DNA of 64,000 nucleotides from Hyphomonas johnsonii MHS-2. Lineage in GTDB: Bacteria; Pseudomonadota; Alphaproteobacteria; Caulobacterales; Hyphomonadaceae. The translations under genes and the position numbers were made by a program. The notes under the pieces are model-generated. The model was not told the origin of the DNA and did not search any database. It saw only the letters and a list, made by a program, of their open reading frames with translations. This document shows positions 44,797 to 53,916 of this stretch, in pieces; positions within the stretch are counted from its first letter, which is position 1; the number at the start of each line of letters is the position of its first letter. The stretch lies in contig NZ_ARYK01000002.1 of the NCBI RefSeq assembly GCF_000685275.1, forward strand, positions 1 through 64,000. Direction: 5' to 3'.

Positions 44797-47085
44797 ATGC
44801 TGAGTTATTCGATTATGCGCTCCGATGAACAAGAACAGCTCGACCGCACGGTGCGCCGTCTGGTGTCCGATCGGAGCGCCGCGCGCAAGGCGGCGGAGAA
44901 CGTGTCCGGGACCGATCCTGAATTGCTGTCACAGCTGGGGGCGCTCGGCCTTCTCGGCATTTCTCTCCCCTCGGACATGGACGGTTCCGAACTCGGTCTG
45001 GCAGAAGAGTGTATCGTCGTCGAGGCGCTCGGCGAGCAGGTCGCGCCTGTTCCGATCGTGTCGATCTACCTCGCCTGCCACATACTTTCTGCCTGCCCGG
45101 ACGCAACCGACGTCGCGGCAGCGCTCGCAAGCGGCCAGACCGTAGCCGGCCCGCTCATCAATGCGGATGGCAGCTTTCCCAATGCCCTGGTCACGCCCGG
45201 CATTGAATGCGCTACGCACCTGTCATCGGATGTGCCGTTTGCGTTTGAGGGCACGAGTCTGACGAGCTTTCTGGTTCATGCCGATGACGCCTGGTGGGTG
45301 GTCGATGCGCATGGACCGGGGGTCGAACGAAGCGACCTGAAAAGCCTCGACACCACGCGTCCGATGGCAAGGGTCAAACTCGTCGAGGCCCCGGCCAAAC
45401 GGATCGGCTGCTTCCCTCCGGGCGACCTCCAGAAGATCGCCCAATGCCTGATTGCGGCAGAAGCAGTGGGCGTCGCTCAGGGCGCGCTTAACCTCATCAC
45501 CGAATATGCGTTGCAGCGAGAACAGTTTGGCCAGCCGATCGGCCGGTTCCAGGCGATCAAGCAGAACCTGGCCAACTGCCTGCTTAAACTCGAATCCGGC
45601 CGATCCAGCCTGTGGGGCGCGCTCCGGTCAGTGGCCGATGGTGTTCCGGACGGTGCCGCCTCTCATCTCGCCAAGGCCGCCGCCACCGAAGCAGCGTCTT
45701 TTGCTGCCTCCGAGTCTGTTCAGATGCATGGCGCGATCGGCTGCACATGGGAGCATGACCTTCACCTGCTGATGCGACGCAGCAAGCATTGTGAAATCAG
45801 CTTTGGTTCGCCCTCCTCCCACTTGCAGCGCCTCGGAGAGAAGGCCCTCGAACTGTATGGCGCAAAGCGACGCAAATCTGGCTCGAGCAACAAGCCCGAG
45901 CAGGATATTGGCTTCGTCCCCAGTCAGGCCGACGCCGATTTCCTCATCGAGTTCCAGACCTGGCTCGACGAACACGCCCCGCCCGAAAAGATATCACAGC
46001 TACGCCGCGCCGATCTCGCCGGTCGCCGCGCCTGGCAGGCAGAGATGGCTGAAGGCAATTGGGCCGGCATTCACTGGCCCGTGGAATATGGCGGCCGGGC
46101 TGCGAGTTTCACCCAGCAAGTCCTCTACTATGCCGAGCTCACAAAGAGAGGCGTGCCGCCACTCCCGGGGAACCGCGGGCTGATGCTGGTCGGCCCGACG
46201 CTTTTCACGCACGGCACCGACGAACAGAAGAAACTCCTCGAGCCGACGCGGCGCGCCGACATCCTGTGGGCCGGCGGCTTTTCCGAGCGGGGCGCAGGGT
46301 CTGACCTCGCTTCACTTAGCACCAGAGCGGTCGTGGACGACGAGAAGTTGGTCATCAACGGCCACAAGATCTGGACGTCGCAAGCCCAGTATGCCGACTG
46401 GATGTACGCCCTTGTCAGAACCGGGCCGCAGCACCCCAAGCGCGACGGCATCAGTGTCGTCGTCTTCCCGATGGATGCGCCCGGCGTGGAAGTCAGGCCC
46501 ATCCGCCGCAATAATGGCGACTATCATTTCAACGAAGTGTTCTTCAACGATGTAACGATCCCGCTCAGCAGCCTGATCGGCCCGAAGAATGCCGGCTGGT
46601 CGGTCAACCGGACGACCATGCAGGGCGAGCATCTCACCAATTTCCTCGGCGCCCATGCCAGCCAGGCGCGGACCATCCGGCGCATCGCCGGCATGCTACA
46701 ACAGCGAGAGGCAGAAAGCGGCCTTGATGTCGGGCTGCGCCAGCGCTTCAACACGCTCTGGTCGACGACCCAGATCATACACCTGCATGGCTTGCGCAAC
46801 GTCGCCCGGTTCACCAGCGGCGCTGACGTCGGCAGCGAGAGCTCAATCACCAAGATTGTCGGCCAGGAAAACGAAAAGGCGATGTTCGAATTCCTCATCG
46901 ATGTGATGGGGAGCGCTGGCCTTGAAGAGAGCATCTGGACCTCGGCCTATTTGTCGACCCGTGCCTCGACCATCGGCGGCGGCACCAGTGAAATTCACCG
47001 CAACAAGCTCGCCGAGCGCGTATTGGGCATGCCCCGCGATCTTTGGGCCGACGAGGAAGTCGACATCGCGCAAGCCGCAGAATGA
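44797..47085 (+). CDS. Fused two-domain acyl-CoA dehydrogenase (FadE34-like)
   Basis: About 762 residues from the ATG at 44797; TTG at 44785 and ATG at 44815 are alternatives and no RBS decides. Residues about 1-365 are a short-type ACAD (LQREQFGQPIGRFQAIKQNL, QMHGAIGCTWEHDLHLLMRR). After a Lys/Ser-rich linker near 360-375, residues about 380-755 are a long-type ACAD (GGFSERGAGSDLASLSTRA, TIGGGTSEIHRNKLAERVLG). The domain order and length match mycobacterial FadE34, which acts on steroid side-chain CoA esters. It starts an operon with a DUF35 protein and a thiolase. Confidence 0.88.
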   Translation: MLSYSIMRSDEQEQLDRTVRRLVSDRSAARKAAENVSGTDPELLSQLGALGLLGISLPSDMDGSELGLAEECIVVEALGEQVAPVPIVSIYLACHILSACPDATDVAAALASGQTVAGPLINADGSFPNALVTPGIECATHLSSDVPFAFEGTSLTSFLVHADDAWWVVDAHGPGVERSDLKSLDTTRPMARVKLVEAPAKRIGCFPPGDLQKIAQCLIAAEAVGVAQGALNLITEYALQREQFGQPIGRFQAIKQNLANCLLKLESGRSSLWGALRSVADGVPDGAASHLAKAAATEAASFAASESVQMHGAIGCTWEHDLHLLMRRSKHCEISFGSPSSHLQRLGEKALELYGAKRRKSGSSNKPEQDIGFVPSQADADFLIEFQTWLDEHAPPEKISQLRRADLAGRRAWQAEMAEGNWAGIHWPVEYGGRAASFTQQVLYYAELTKRGVPPLPGNRGLMLVGPTLFTHGTDEQKKLLEPTRRADILWAGGFSERGAGSDLASLSTRAVVDDEKLVINGHKIWTSQAQYADWMYALVRTGPQHPKRDGISVVVFPMDAPGVEVRPIRRNNGDYHFNEVFFNDVTIPLSSLIGPKNAGWSVNRTTMQGEHLTNFLGAHASQARTIRRIAGMLQQREAESGLDVGLRQRFNTLWSTTQIIHLHGLRNVARFTSGADVGSESSITKIVGQENEKAMFEFLIDVMGSAGLEESIWTSAYLSTRASTIGGGTSEIHRNKLAERVLGMPRDLWADEEVDIAQAAE

Positions 47086-47149
47086 TTAGCGGCACTCACC
47101 ATGCCTCAAACGACCAGACCGCATCACTTTCAAACAATTGGAGTAAGCA

Positions 47150-47590
47150 ATGACCGACACAGACCCCGCGCTGCCCCTGCCAGCAATGCCTTTCATCAAG
47201 GTTGAGCCGAACGGTGTGGCACGTCTCGAGTTTCAGAAATGCACGGCGTGCGGCGCGTTCTCGCTCGAAACAAATCGCATCGCCTGCGGCAAGTGTGGCG
47301 CACGCGGCAGTTTCGTTGCCCACCAGCCCGAAACGACAACAGGCACCTTGCACTCTTACTCGATCGTGCATCGCAGCTTCCCTGGCGTCGCGGTGCCGTT
47401 CGTTTCAGCGATTGTCGACATGGACAACGGCCCCAGCCTCAAAGGCAATCTGCGAGGCATCGCGCAGGACCCGGAAAGCATTTCGCTCGGTATGGCGGTC
47501 AACGTCGTGCTCGATGACGCCCTGAACCGCAAGGATGATCAGGGCAACAGTTATGTGTGCCACTTTTTTGAGCCGATTGCGGCGAAGTAG
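47150..47590 (+). CDS. DUF35/OB-fold protein with zinc ribbon
   Basis: 146 residues. Zinc ribbon CTACGAF...CGKCGA at about residues 32-52, then an OB fold (ETTTGTLHSYSIVHRSFPGVAVPFVSAIV). More distant from the other two DUF35 proteins of the window than they are from each other: no FWTGG block. It sits 11 nt ahead of a thiolase and 64 nt after the fused dehydrogenase, RBS GGAG. Likely CoA-binding partner of the thiolase. Confidence 0.86.
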   Translation: MTDTDPALPLPAMPFIKVEPNGVARLEFQKCTACGAFSLETNRIACGKCGARGSFVAHQPETTTGTLHSYSIVHRSFPGVAVPFVSAIVDMDNGPSLKGNLRGIAQDPESISLGMAVNVVLDDALNRKDDQGNSYVCHFFEPIAAK

Positions 47591-47601
47591 GAGCTAGAGA
47601 T

Positions 47602-48735
47602 ATGAGCGACGTTTACATCGCCGGCATCGATATGATCAAATTCGGCCGGTACCCCGACAAGACGCCCGCCCTCTTGGGCGCTGAAGCCGTTCTCGGCGCG
47701 TTGGACGATGCCGGTCTGACCATCAAGGACGTCCAGGCCGTCTATTCGGGTTGTGTCTTCAACTCCATGAACGGTCAGAAGATCCTGCAGCAGGTAGGCG
47801 CTTTCGGCATTCCCGTAACCAATCTCAGCAACGCGTGCGCAACGGGCGCGACAGCGGTCCGGGACGCATGGATGGCGATACGCTCGGGCGACTATGATGT
47901 CGTGCTGGCGGTCGGCGTCGAGCAGATGACCGGCATGGGCATGCTGGGTGGTCCTCGCGCGAGTGCGATTTCGACTGAAGGCCTTATGGGATCGGCCTCA
48001 ATGCCTGCAACCTTTGCAGAAGCCGGGATGGAATATGCCGCCAAGTATGGCGCCACCTTCGAGAACTTTGCCAGCGTGGCGGTCAAGAACCATCACCACT
48101 CGACCTTCAATCCAAAGGCGATGCTTCAGAAGGAAACGCCGCTGGAAATGGTCATGGGCGCCGAAATGATCGCCTACCCAAACACCAAATTCATGTGTTC
48201 GATCAATGTCGACGGGGCCGCTGCGGCCATTCTCGTCTCGGAACGCAAGGCAAAAGAGCTCGGGCTGGGGCGCGCGGTCCGCATCCGGGCATCCGCGCTT
48301 GCTTCCGATCCGTGGCAGGAGCGGAACCCGCAAATGCCGGACATCAATTCGGCAACGCGCCTGTCAGCCCAGCAAGCTTATGAAATGTCGGGCATCGACC
48401 CTTCCGATCTCGACCTAGTCGAACTCCACGACTGCTTTGCGACGGCCGAACTGCTCCACTATGAGAACCTGCAGCTGTGCGGCGAGGGTGAAGCCGTTCG
48501 CCTGCTGGAAGATGGAGAGACAGCGATTGGCGGTCGCATTCCGGTCAACCTGTCGGGGGGGCTCCTGTCAAAGGGGCATCCGATCGCCGCGACGGGCATC
48601 GCCAATCTCTATGAAGTCTGCACCCATCTGCGGGGCGAAGCAGGCCAACGCCAGCAACCCGGTGCCAAGATCGGTCTCGCGCATGTTGTCGGCCTCGGAA
48701 CGTGCAGCGCTGTGCACATCCTGGAAAAAGCATAG
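47602..48735 (+). CDS. Thiolase (SCP-x type acetyl-CoA acyltransferase)
   Basis: 377 residues with true thiolase residues: the nucleophile in SNACATGATAV (about residue 77), LVELHDCFATAELL and the His of GGLLSKGHPIAATG. It would cleave a 3-oxoacyl-CoA with CoA. Follows its DUF35 partner with RBS AGGAG. This is the only thiolase-family protein in the window that keeps the full catalytic set, so a real thiolytic step exists next to the two probable aldolases. Convergent with the crotonase at 48833. Confidence 0.9.
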   Translation: MSDVYIAGIDMIKFGRYPDKTPALLGAEAVLGALDDAGLTIKDVQAVYSGCVFNSMNGQKILQQVGAFGIPVTNLSNACATGATAVRDAWMAIRSGDYDVVLAVGVEQMTGMGMLGGPRASAISTEGLMGSASMPATFAEAGMEYAAKYGATFENFASVAVKNHHHSTFNPKAMLQKETPLEMVMGAEMIAYPNTKFMCSINVDGAAAAILVSERKAKELGLGRAVRIRASALASDPWQERNPQMPDINSATRLSAQQAYEMSGIDPSDLDLVELHDCFATAELLHYENLQLCGEGEAVRLLEDGETAIGGRIPVNLSGGLLSKGHPIAATGIANLYEVCTHLRGEAGQRQQPGAKIGLAHVVGLGTCSAVHILEKA

Positions 48736-48832
48736 CGGCGCTCGCGACCGGACCGGCTAGTCCTTCACAGGATTGGCCGGTTCCGCGTCAGCGCTCGACG
48801 TGCGTTTCAAAGCCGCGTGCTGCGCGTGAAAA

Positions 48833-49639
48833 TCAGTAGCCCTTGAAGACCGGCGCGCGCTTTTCCTTCAGCGCGAGCATGGCTTCCTTGGCGTCTTCCG
48901 TCTTTGAACAGCGGATCATCGCCGACGCCTCGAGCGCGATGACATCGCCGAGGCTATGGTCAACGGACGCCCGAATGCAGCGTTTCATATAGCGAAGCGC
49001 GACCGGCGGCGCGGCGCAAAGCTGCTCGGCCACCCGCAACCCTTCGACCATCAGACTATTGGCGCTAACGATCTGGTTCAGCAATCCGCACGCCTTGGCC
49101 TCGGCCGCGTCGAGCTTCTGGTTCAGGAACATCAGCTCGCACGCCTTTGCTGGGCCCGAGATCTGGGTCAGGAAATAGGTCACCCCATAGTCACCCGACA
49201 GGGCGAGCCTGGCATAGGCCGGCACCATCGAGGCATCAACAGAGCCGATCCGCATGTCGCAGGCGAGCGCCAGCGCGAGGCCCGACCCTGCTGCCACGCC
49301 ATTGACCAAGGCAAGCGTCGGTTTGGGCATCTCGTGAAGGAGCTTGTTGGTGGCGGAGCGAGCAACCATCTCGTCAGTTCGCTGCTCCTGGGAAACCGGG
49401 CCGCCCTGCCCTCGCGCGCCGCTCGTATCACCGCCTGAACAGAACGCCCGACCTTCCCCCGTGATCACCACAACCCTGACGTCTTTGTCTTCCGCCGCTT
49501 CGCGGACCGCGGCCTGGAGCGCTTCATGCAATTGCGGAGACAAAGCATTCAGGCGCTCGGGCCGATTGAGTTTGAGCAGCGCGGTACCACCGATGCGTTC
49601 AGTGATAAGGACGTCCTGGCTTGAAATCTCAGCTGTCAT
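48833..49639 (-). CDS. Crotonase-family protein, enoyl-CoA isomerase-like
   Basis: 268 residues from the ATG at 49639. Oxyanion segment RAFCSGGDTSGARG. The hydratase glutamates are missing (GSGLALALACDMR; MVPAYARLALSGDYG), while an Asp in LSGDYGVTYFL lies where PaaG-type isomerases have their base. Double-bond shift is the best guess. Last gene of the four-gene minus operon (CoA-transferase, TetR, thiolase-like, crotonase), 8 nt after the thiolase-like gene. Closely similar in type to the 57280 protein. Confidence 0.86.
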   Translation of the reverse strand: MTAEISSQDVLITERIGGTALLKLNRPERLNALSPQLHEALQAAVREAAEDKDVRVVVITGEGRAFCSGGDTSGARGQGGPVSQEQRTDEMVARSATNKLLHEMPKPTLALVNGVAAGSGLALALACDMRIGSVDASMVPAYARLALSGDYGVTYFLTQISGPAKACELMFLNQKLDAAEAKACGLLNQIVSANSLMVEGLRVAEQLCAAPPVALRYMKRCIRASVDHSLGDVIALEASAMIRCSKTEDAKEAMLALKEKRAPVFKGY

Positions 49640-49647
49640 GGCGCGTC

Positions 49648-50829
49648 TCAGTGCCGGCTCAGAAGGAGGCAACCGGCAAGCGGGCCTCCGCCTGCTGCCG
49701 CGACACCCACTTCTGGATTGCCGGGAACCTGCCGGTCTGCCCCTTCGCCCCAGAGCTGGATGCAGGTTTCCCACAACAGGCCAAAGCCATGCAGGCGTCC
49801 GCCCGACAATTGGCCACCACCCGTGTTCAAGGGAAGTTGGCCGTCGCGCGCAATACGCTCGCCGCCTTCGACGAACGGGCCGCTTTCGCCGCGTTTGCAG
49901 AACCCAAGTGCTTCAAGCCACAACAGCGTATGAATGCTGAAACCATCATAGACATTGGCTACGTCGACATCGGTCGGTTTCAGATCGGTGTGCGTCCACA
50001 TCAACCGCCCGGCATCCAGCGCCGGCATACCTGAAAGCGGCTCGTACTGATCCCAGCTATTGCGGCCAAACGCGGCAGCGCCCATCGACTCGATCCGAAG
50101 CGGCGGCTTTTTCAGATCTTTGGCGGCTTCCATCGACGACACGATCACGACAGTCGCAGCATCCGTCGGTGCATCGCAATCATAAAGACCAAGCGGATCG
50201 GAGATCATGCGCGCGTTCATATAGTCGTCATGGCTCATCGGATCGCGGTAGGCTGCATAGGGGTTCAGCATCGCATTACGCCGAGCATTGACCGCGACCC
50301 AGCCAAGCTGTTCCTTCGTCGTCCCGAAATCATGCATGTGCCGACGCGCCATCATCGCTTGCGAATTGACCGGCGAGAGCGCGTTGAAGGGCCGCTGCCA
50401 GGCGTAAGGGCCCACGATGCGGTTCGCGGCGGCGCCCCGCTCAGGCTCAGTGGATTTCGATTTGCGGACCGAATACTCATTCAGCGTCCGATAGCAGAGC
50501 ACATGGCGCGCCTGCCCTGTCGCAATTGCACCCACCGCATTGATCACAGAGCTCAGCTGGCCCGGCCCTTCGATCAGGCCGCAATACCAGCTAAGGTCAC
50601 AGCCCAGCGCCTCTTTCAGCTCAATCACGCCGATCGGGGACATGCCCGGAGACGGAGACTTGCTGGGCCAGGTTGCGATACCATCGATATCTGCCGGCGT
50701 AAGGCCCGCATCATCGAGCGCCTGAAATGACGCCTCCAACATCAAATCCATGATGGGCCGTGTCGCCTTTCGGCCGGGCGCCGCCAATCCCACGCCGGTA
50801 ATCGCCGCCCCTCTGAAGCCATTTGCCAT
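49648..50829 (-). CDS. Thiolase-like lipid-transfer protein, probable retro-aldolase (second copy)
   Basis: 393 residues. Same subgroup as the 14576 protein: GAAITGVGLAAPGRKATRP, VANVYDGFSIHTLLWLEALGFC, then NTGGGQLSGGRLHGFG where thiolases have GHP. No NACATG nucleophile motif (WYCGLIEGPGQLSS instead). Probable carbon-carbon lyase for a beta-hydroxyacyl-CoA. No DUF35 gene is adjacent; the one at 53917, a paralogue of the partner at 14148, is the likely mate. Start lies 1 nt after the TetR stop. Confidence 0.82.
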   Translation of the reverse strand: MANGFRGAAITGVGLAAPGRKATRPIMDLMLEASFQALDDAGLTPADIDGIATWPSKSPSPGMSPIGVIELKEALGCDLSWYCGLIEGPGQLSSVINAVGAIATGQARHVLCYRTLNEYSVRKSKSTEPERGAAANRIVGPYAWQRPFNALSPVNSQAMMARRHMHDFGTTKEQLGWVAVNARRNAMLNPYAAYRDPMSHDDYMNARMISDPLGLYDCDAPTDAATVVIVSSMEAAKDLKKPPLRIESMGAAAFGRNSWDQYEPLSGMPALDAGRLMWTHTDLKPTDVDVANVYDGFSIHTLLWLEALGFCKRGESGPFVEGGERIARDGQLPLNTGGGQLSGGRLHGFGLLWETCIQLWGEGADRQVPGNPEVGVAAAGGGPLAGCLLLSRH

Positions 50830-50830
50830 T

Positions 50831-51535
50831 CTAACCTGCCTCTTTCGTCTTCATGATCGTGGAAATCACCATCACGGCGCCATCGATGAGCCGGCCTCTT
50901 GTGATATCGCGGCCAGGTGGCCGCAGGCGAATGACCGCGGCGAGCCGTTCGAGCATCCCCATCAGCACGGTGACAACGGCAAGGACCGGCGCTTCCGGAA
51001 AGCCGAGCATCGGGCCGTGACCCGATTTGAATTTTTCCTCGAGCGCTGTCATCATCGGCCTCAGCATGGTGGCACGGGCCTCGCGAAAACGCGGCTCTCC
51101 TTCATCGGCTGCCAGATTGCGAATTCTCAAGACGGCATAGTGCTTGTCCCAGAACGAAAGGTACGCCTTTACCAAGGCGCGCACACCGGGCTCCGGCGCC
51201 GCTGTGTCGATGGCATGAACGAGGCTTGGAAAGTCTGGGAGCTGTCCATTCAGATCTTCCAGCACGGCCAGCACGGCCTCTTCGACATCGGCAAAATAGA
51301 TGTAGAACGTCGCTGGCGAGACAGACGCCATGTTCGTGATGTCCGAAACGGTCACGGCGCGCAGAGAGCGGCTTTCAAGCAGCCGGTTAGTCGCGTCGCA
51401 CAGCCGCTTACGCGTGAGGACAGATTTTTCCCGTCTTGATCGCGGCCGGTTTTCGCGGCCACGAACAGGAACGCTTTTTACCTTGCGCTCAACGGCCTGC
51501 TTCCCTGTCGGTGCAGAGCCCTCGGAATCAGACAT
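50831..51535 (-). CDS. TetR-family transcriptional regulator
   Basis: 234 residues. A basic N-terminal tail (KSVPVRGRENRPRSRREKS) precedes a typical TetR helix-turn-helix, ICDATNRLL-like helix then VTVSDITNMASVSPATFYIYFADVEEAV at about residues 60-87. The C-terminal ligand-binding part is hydrophobic and would sense a CoA ester or free acid. It sits inside the operon between the CoA-transferase and the thiolase-like gene, so it is probably self-regulated and may control several operons of the region. A GAATG-GT-CATTC dyad just upstream (51565-51576) is a possible site. Confidence 0.88.
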   Translation of the reverse strand: MSDSEGSAPTGKQAVERKVKSVPVRGRENRPRSRREKSVLTRKRLCDATNRLLESRSLRAVTVSDITNMASVSPATFYIYFADVEEAVLAVLEDLNGQLPDFPSLVHAIDTAAPEPGVRALVKAYLSFWDKHYAVLRIRNLAADEGEPRFREARATMLRPMMTALEEKFKSGHGPMLGFPEAPVLAVVTVLMGMLERLAAVIRLRPPGRDITRGRLIDGAVMVISTIMKTKEAG

Positions 51536-51568
51536 GATTGGCCCCGTTCGCTTTGTTGATGTGAATGG

Positions 51569-53845
51569 TCATTCGGCTACCTCATTTCGCAAACCTGCGA
51601 CTATTTTGTTTCGGCAAAAATCTCGGATCTCTACCGGACTGAAACCCAGCTCCTCCAGACACTGCGCTGTGTGCTCCCCGAGGTCCGGTACACCACTCTG
51701 CGGCAAAGCGGGCTGCCCGTCGAAGAGCCAGAACGTGCCGACCATGTCGACCATTCCGAACTTCGATTGATTGAACCGCGCGACCAGGCCTTTGTCCAGA
51801 TTGGCGGGATCTCCGAAAAACCTGTCCCGATTGTCCGTCCTGGCTTCGGTCGCCGCAATTCCGCAATCGTCGGCGAGGCCAAGAGCTTCGGCGACGGTCA
51901 AACCGGCCATGTAGTCTTCAACGCCGCTGACACTCGTTTGTCTGCTATGCTGCTGCAGGCTGCTGCATGTGTCGGGTACATCGCTGGCGAAAGCGACCCA
52001 GCCGTCCATGCACCGATAGAGGCGTCGGGTCGAAGATACGCCCATTTGCTGCTGGTCCAACCCCGGATAGGGCGTCAGTGACCCGTCTTCGAGCACGATG
52101 GTTTCACTCACTGTCATCAGGCCAGCGCCGAGAAGCGAGGCGCCGACCGCCTGGCCTCCATGCCCATTGTCCCTGTGATAAAGGCCGAGCAGCGTGACAA
52201 AGAGGCTGGCGAGCGCGCATTGATGATCCATCATGCCGAAGCGATGCCACATCGGCTGGTTGCCTTCGCCCGCGCCCTCAAATTCCCAGCCTGTCTGGGC
52301 CTGGAACAACTGGTCATAGCCCGGCCAGTCCTTCCGGGGGCCCTTGGGTCCGTACGCGCTGACATGACAGTAGATGAGTTCAGGATTGATGGCTGACAGC
52401 GTCTCGTAATCGATGCCGAGCCGATGCGCCGCAGGAAGCCGGATATTGTGGTGGACGATGTCGGCCCATTCCGCGAGGCTGGCAATGATGTCGGCCGCCG
52501 TTTCGTGCTTCAGGTCGACGGCGAGCGATCGCTTGCCTCTTTGGCAGCCAAAGAAGGCGCCATCATTGCGTCGCAGCGGGTCGCCCGTGAGACCTTCAAC
52601 CTTCACCACATCTGCGCCGAGGTCGGACAACATCATCGTTGCGAACGGCCCGGCAAGGAAAGCCCCAAAGTCGGCCACTTTCACGCCGTTCAACGGCAAT
52701 TCCTCGGCCGCGCCTCGCGAGCTGGAAATGCAACTTCCCGCTCTTTCGCTCGACCAGTCGCCATCGCGCCATGGCGAGGCGAATGCAGCGGGACGGAAGG
52801 CGCGCATTGGCGGTTCGATGGAGACCGGAGCGCCCGGTTGCCGCGTCTTGCCAAAGACCGGGTCCTCGACGTCGATGACATAGCCATTCAGGATGGCTTG
52901 TTCGTCGCCATAGATATGCCCCATCGGCACATCGGGCTGCACGGCCACGTCGGCGGACCAGAGATCCGCGAGCCAAACGTCGCTTGGCCGGGACTTGAAG
53001 ATGAATTTGTTGGCGCCCCAGTTCGGACAGATGTGATCGCCTTTTTCCCCTGCATTGAGGTCCGCGATCCGATCGGCTCCAAGTTCCTGCAGGGCCGCGC
53101 TCATCAATGGCGCGTGGTCCGGCGTGGACTTGACGTGGATCCACACCCCGTCCGAACATTCGAACTGCGGGGACCGAATGGATTTCCCCATTGAATTGGT
53201 AAATTCCGGCGTCGCCCGTTCCGCCTTGCGCCACAACATCGCGCTCGGCGCGAGTGCGCCCTGAACGAGGCTCGTTGAGACGCCGCCAACACCTCTTCCG
53301 CGCCGCTTCTGTATGAGACGGGCCAGCGTACCGATGGCGGCAAGATAGGCGCTCCCCCAACTGCCGAGCGGAAACCTCAGATAGATAGGGCCATCCCGAA
53401 CACCAGCCTGCTCATCCATGAGTCCCGCCTCGGCAAGAACCAGCGTATCATCGACCGGTCGGTTCTCAAGCTTGTGGCCGGCCGGCCAACTACCAATCTC
53501 GGTAATGATCAGATGAGGATGCCTGTCCTTGATGGCGCGGGAACCGAGCCCGAGCTTCTCCCGGTCATGCGGCGTCATATCGGTGAGCAGAATATCTGCT
53601 TCGGACAGGAGATCCTGCAACGCCTGCACGTCTTCTGGCGCACCGCAATTTCGCTCCAGTCTCCGCTTGCTGCGATCCCAGACAGCGAATGATGCCAGTT
53701 TTTGCCGCCGTCCTGTCCGATCCCCATCAATCAGAACGACATCTGCGCCCGATTCAGCCAATAGCAGACCTGCAAACGCAGCAGCGTGGCCTTGAGACCA
53801 CTCCACAACCCTGATCTTGCTCAGAACGCCTTCAGGCTTGGACAT
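51569..53845 (-). CDS. Two-domain family III CoA-transferase (tandem CaiB/BaiF)
   Basis: 758 residues, about twice the family length. Residues 1-370 form one CaiB-like domain (LSKIRVVEWSQGHAAAFAGLL, GADVVLIDGDRTGRRQ, divergent in the usual Pro-Gly-Asp motif). Residues about 385-745 form a second, more canonical domain (LNGVKVADFGAFLAGPFATM, GADVVKVEGLTGDPLRRNDG, WPGYDQLFQAQTGW). A fused interlocked dimer is likely, perhaps with one active half. It would move CoA onto a pathway acid or epimerise a 2-methyl branch. First gene of a minus operon with TetR, thiolase-like and crotonase genes. Confidence 0.85.
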   Translation of the reverse strand: MSKPEGVLSKIRVVEWSQGHAAAFAGLLLAESGADVVLIDGDRTGRRQKLASFAVWDRSKRRLERNCGAPEDVQALQDLLSEADILLTDMTPHDREKLGLGSRAIKDRHPHLIITEIGSWPAGHKLENRPVDDTLVLAEAGLMDEQAGVRDGPIYLRFPLGSWGSAYLAAIGTLARLIQKRRGRGVGGVSTSLVQGALAPSAMLWRKAERATPEFTNSMGKSIRSPQFECSDGVWIHVKSTPDHAPLMSAALQELGADRIADLNAGEKGDHICPNWGANKFIFKSRPSDVWLADLWSADVAVQPDVPMGHIYGDEQAILNGYVIDVEDPVFGKTRQPGAPVSIEPPMRAFRPAAFASPWRDGDWSSERAGSCISSSRGAAEELPLNGVKVADFGAFLAGPFATMMLSDLGADVVKVEGLTGDPLRRNDGAFFGCQRGKRSLAVDLKHETAADIIASLAEWADIVHHNIRLPAAHRLGIDYETLSAINPELIYCHVSAYGPKGPRKDWPGYDQLFQAQTGWEFEGAGEGNQPMWHRFGMMDHQCALASLFVTLLGLYHRDNGHGGQAVGASLLGAGLMTVSETIVLEDGSLTPYPGLDQQQMGVSSTRRLYRCMDGWVAFASDVPDTCSSLQQHSRQTSVSGVEDYMAGLTVAEALGLADDCGIAATEARTDNRDRFFGDPANLDKGLVARFNQSKFGMVDMVGTFWLFDGQPALPQSGVPDLGEHTAQCLEELGFSPVEIRDFCRNKIVAGLRNEVAE

Positions 53846-53916
53846 TTCGGCTGTTGCTCCCGCAATGCATCATCATTAGTGAAGAACTATCACATTATTT
53901 TGCGATTGAAACCAGC

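Noticed and set aside
48754..48784. Imperfect inverted repeat GGACCGG...CCGGTTCC between convergent thiolase and crotonase genes
   Set aside because: Mismatches and no T tract; not strong enough to list as a terminator.
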